33,631 nt of DNA, taken from Candidatus Gastranaerophilales bacterium (GTDB taxonomy: Bacteria > Cyanobacteriota > Vampirovibrionia > Gastranaerophilales > Gastranaerophilaceae). Where the stretch lies: NCBI GenBank assembly GCA_944322855.1, contig CALUQG010000021.1, positions 1-33,631 of the forward strand, read 5' to 3'. The notes beneath the pieces were generated by a model. It was given only the letters and a program-made list of their open reading frames with translations. It was not told the origin of the DNA and ran no database searches. The position numbers were made by a program, and so were the translations under genes. Within the stretch, counting starts at the first letter, position 1. Every line of letters starts with the position of its first letter. Positions 33,359-33,631 of this stretch are shown here, in pieces.

Positions 33359-33386
33359 TTGACTCAGAATTTTGTTTTGATATTAT
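33359..33386 (+). promoter_or_regulatory. tRNA-Phe promoter
   Basis: TTGACT (33359-33364) and TATTAT (33381-33386), 16 bases apart, with TGA directly before the -10 (33378-33380). Transcription would start near 33393, twenty bases before the tRNA. Confidence 0.65.
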
Positions 33387-33412
33387 AAGATAGTTAGCTT
33401 AATTGAATATAT

Positions 33413-33488
33413 GCCACGTTAGCTCAGTTGGTAGAGCAAGGGACTGAAAATCCCTGTGTCCTTGGTTCGATTCCGAGACGTGGCACCA
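33413..33488 (+). tRNA. tRNA-Phe (anticodon GAA), CCA encoded
   Basis: A complete cloverleaf. The acceptor stem pairs GCCACGT (33413-33419) with ACGTGGC (33478-33484), followed by discriminator A and an encoded CCA (33486-33488). The D stem is GCTC/GAGC; the anticodon stem is AGGGA (33439-33443) with TCCCT (33451-33455); the loop has GAA at 33446-33448; and the T loop is GGTTCGATTCC. No intron or odd base. Expression is from its own promoter and it ends at a short terminator. Confidence 0.97.
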
Positions 33489-33493
33489 CTACT

Positions 33494-33518
33494 AAAGACT
33501 CCGTGGGGAGTCTTTTTT
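33494..33518 (+). terminator. Rho-independent terminator of tRNA-Phe
   Basis: AAAGACTCC (33494-33502) pairs with GGAGTCTTT (33507-33515) around a GTGG loop, followed by three more T's. It begins five bases after the tRNA CCA end. Confidence 0.9.
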
Positions 33519-33544
33519 ACTGAAAATCCGTTTGTGTCCTTGGG
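33519..33544 (+). repeat. Degenerate copy of the tRNA-Phe anticodon arm and variable region
   Basis: ACTGAAAATCC and TGTGTCCTTGG recur in the same order as in the tRNA (33443-33466), separated here by an extra GTT in place of C. The copy starts right after the terminator T-run and stops where the tRNA T arm begins. It cannot form a tRNA. It may be an attachment-site remnant or a broken tRNA duplication. Confidence 0.7.
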
Positions 33545-33593
33545 AAACGTCGGTTGGACATACCTGCCCAACATCACAAACCAAAGGCACAAA
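33531..33593. repeat. Imperfect inverted repeat with nested hairpin
   Basis: TTTGTGTCCTTGG (33531-33543) is nearly complementary (11 of 13) to CCAAAGGCACAAA (33581-33593). Between them GTTGG (33553-33557) pairs with CCAAC (33568-33572). The nested stems suggest a structured RNA or a mobile repeat unit rather than coding sequence. Confidence 0.5.
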
Positions 33594-33602
33594 ATCATTA
33601 AG

Positions 33603-33631
33603 TCAGGCTAAACAATCGGATTAAAGCCTGA
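33603..33631. repeat. Inverted repeat at right edge
   Basis: TCAGGCT (33603-33609) and AGCCTGA (33625-33631) form a perfect 7-bp stem with a 15-base loop. There is no T-run inside the window, which ends here, so it may be a terminator or the side of a larger repeat. Confidence 0.45.

Noticed and set aside
33519-33620. Short open frame after the tRNA terminator (plus strand), and a minus-strand frame starting near 33600
   Set aside because: Both run through inverted repeats and the tRNA-derived copy, without ribosome binding sites or family resemblance; more likely non-coding.

Overview
The window is AT-rich chromosomal DNA with dense, mostly short-spaced genes and no phage, transposase or CRISPR array. 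Housekeeping genes (lysA, cdaA, ftsZ, topA, aroE, rarA, yajQ, trxA, tRNA-Phe) show a core chromosomal segment. Signal peptides, a possible outer-membrane barrel and glycan genes suggest a didermal bacterium. Several otherwise unrecognisable proteins carry a short S-F-K/G-G/A/S motif close to the N-terminus, and one exported protein has about 21-residue R-L-x-R-L-E repeats. Together these remind me of gut Gastranaerophilales (Vampirovibrionia/Melainabacteria, the non-photosynthetic relatives of Cyanobacteria). That assignment comes from memory of such proteins, not from a search, and is moderate in confidence.

Layout. 1-3129: plus-strand operon lysA-cdaA-eda (lysine synthesis, c-di-AMP synthesis, KDPG aldolase). 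3119-4240: a CgeB-like glycosyltransferase that converges on eda and overlaps it. 4331-5593: ftsZ (minus) with a strong terminator. 5902-8605: three plus-strand unknowns, two of them membrane proteins. 8598-9950: APC amino-acid permease. 10066-11281: a small SFKA-motif protein and a beta-rich protein ending in Phe. 11353-13998: minus-strand glycan operon (small HTH protein, GT2, hexapeptide acyltransferase, GT2), facing a divergent XRE regulator (14169-14537) across an operator-like palindrome. 14551-15972: unusual radical SAM protein. 16137-19305: topA-aroE. 19315-24630: minus-strand run of two M16 peptidase homologues, a PilZ protein, a TPR protein and a hotdog thioesterase. 24805-29359: TM2 protein, a translationally coupled pair of small secreted proteins (Cys-rich and nuclease-like), a Met/Gln-rich coiled-coil protein, rarA, and two exported unknowns. 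29433-33267: yajQ, a 912-residue membrane protein and trxA. 33413-33488: tRNA-Phe with its own promoter and terminator, followed by a degenerate copy of part of the tRNA and nested inverted repeats.

Themes. Cyclic-dinucleotide biology recurs: a c-di-AMP cyclase, a PilZ protein and YajQ. Surface glycan modification appears in two places. Many promoters look like extended -10 promoters (TGn followed by TATAAT-like) with weak -35 boxes. The strongest candidates for something undescribed are the lineage-specific membrane proteins and SFKG-motif proteins, the radical SAM protein carrying that motif, the secreted Cys-rich/nuclease-like pair, and the tRNA-derived repeat at the right edge.
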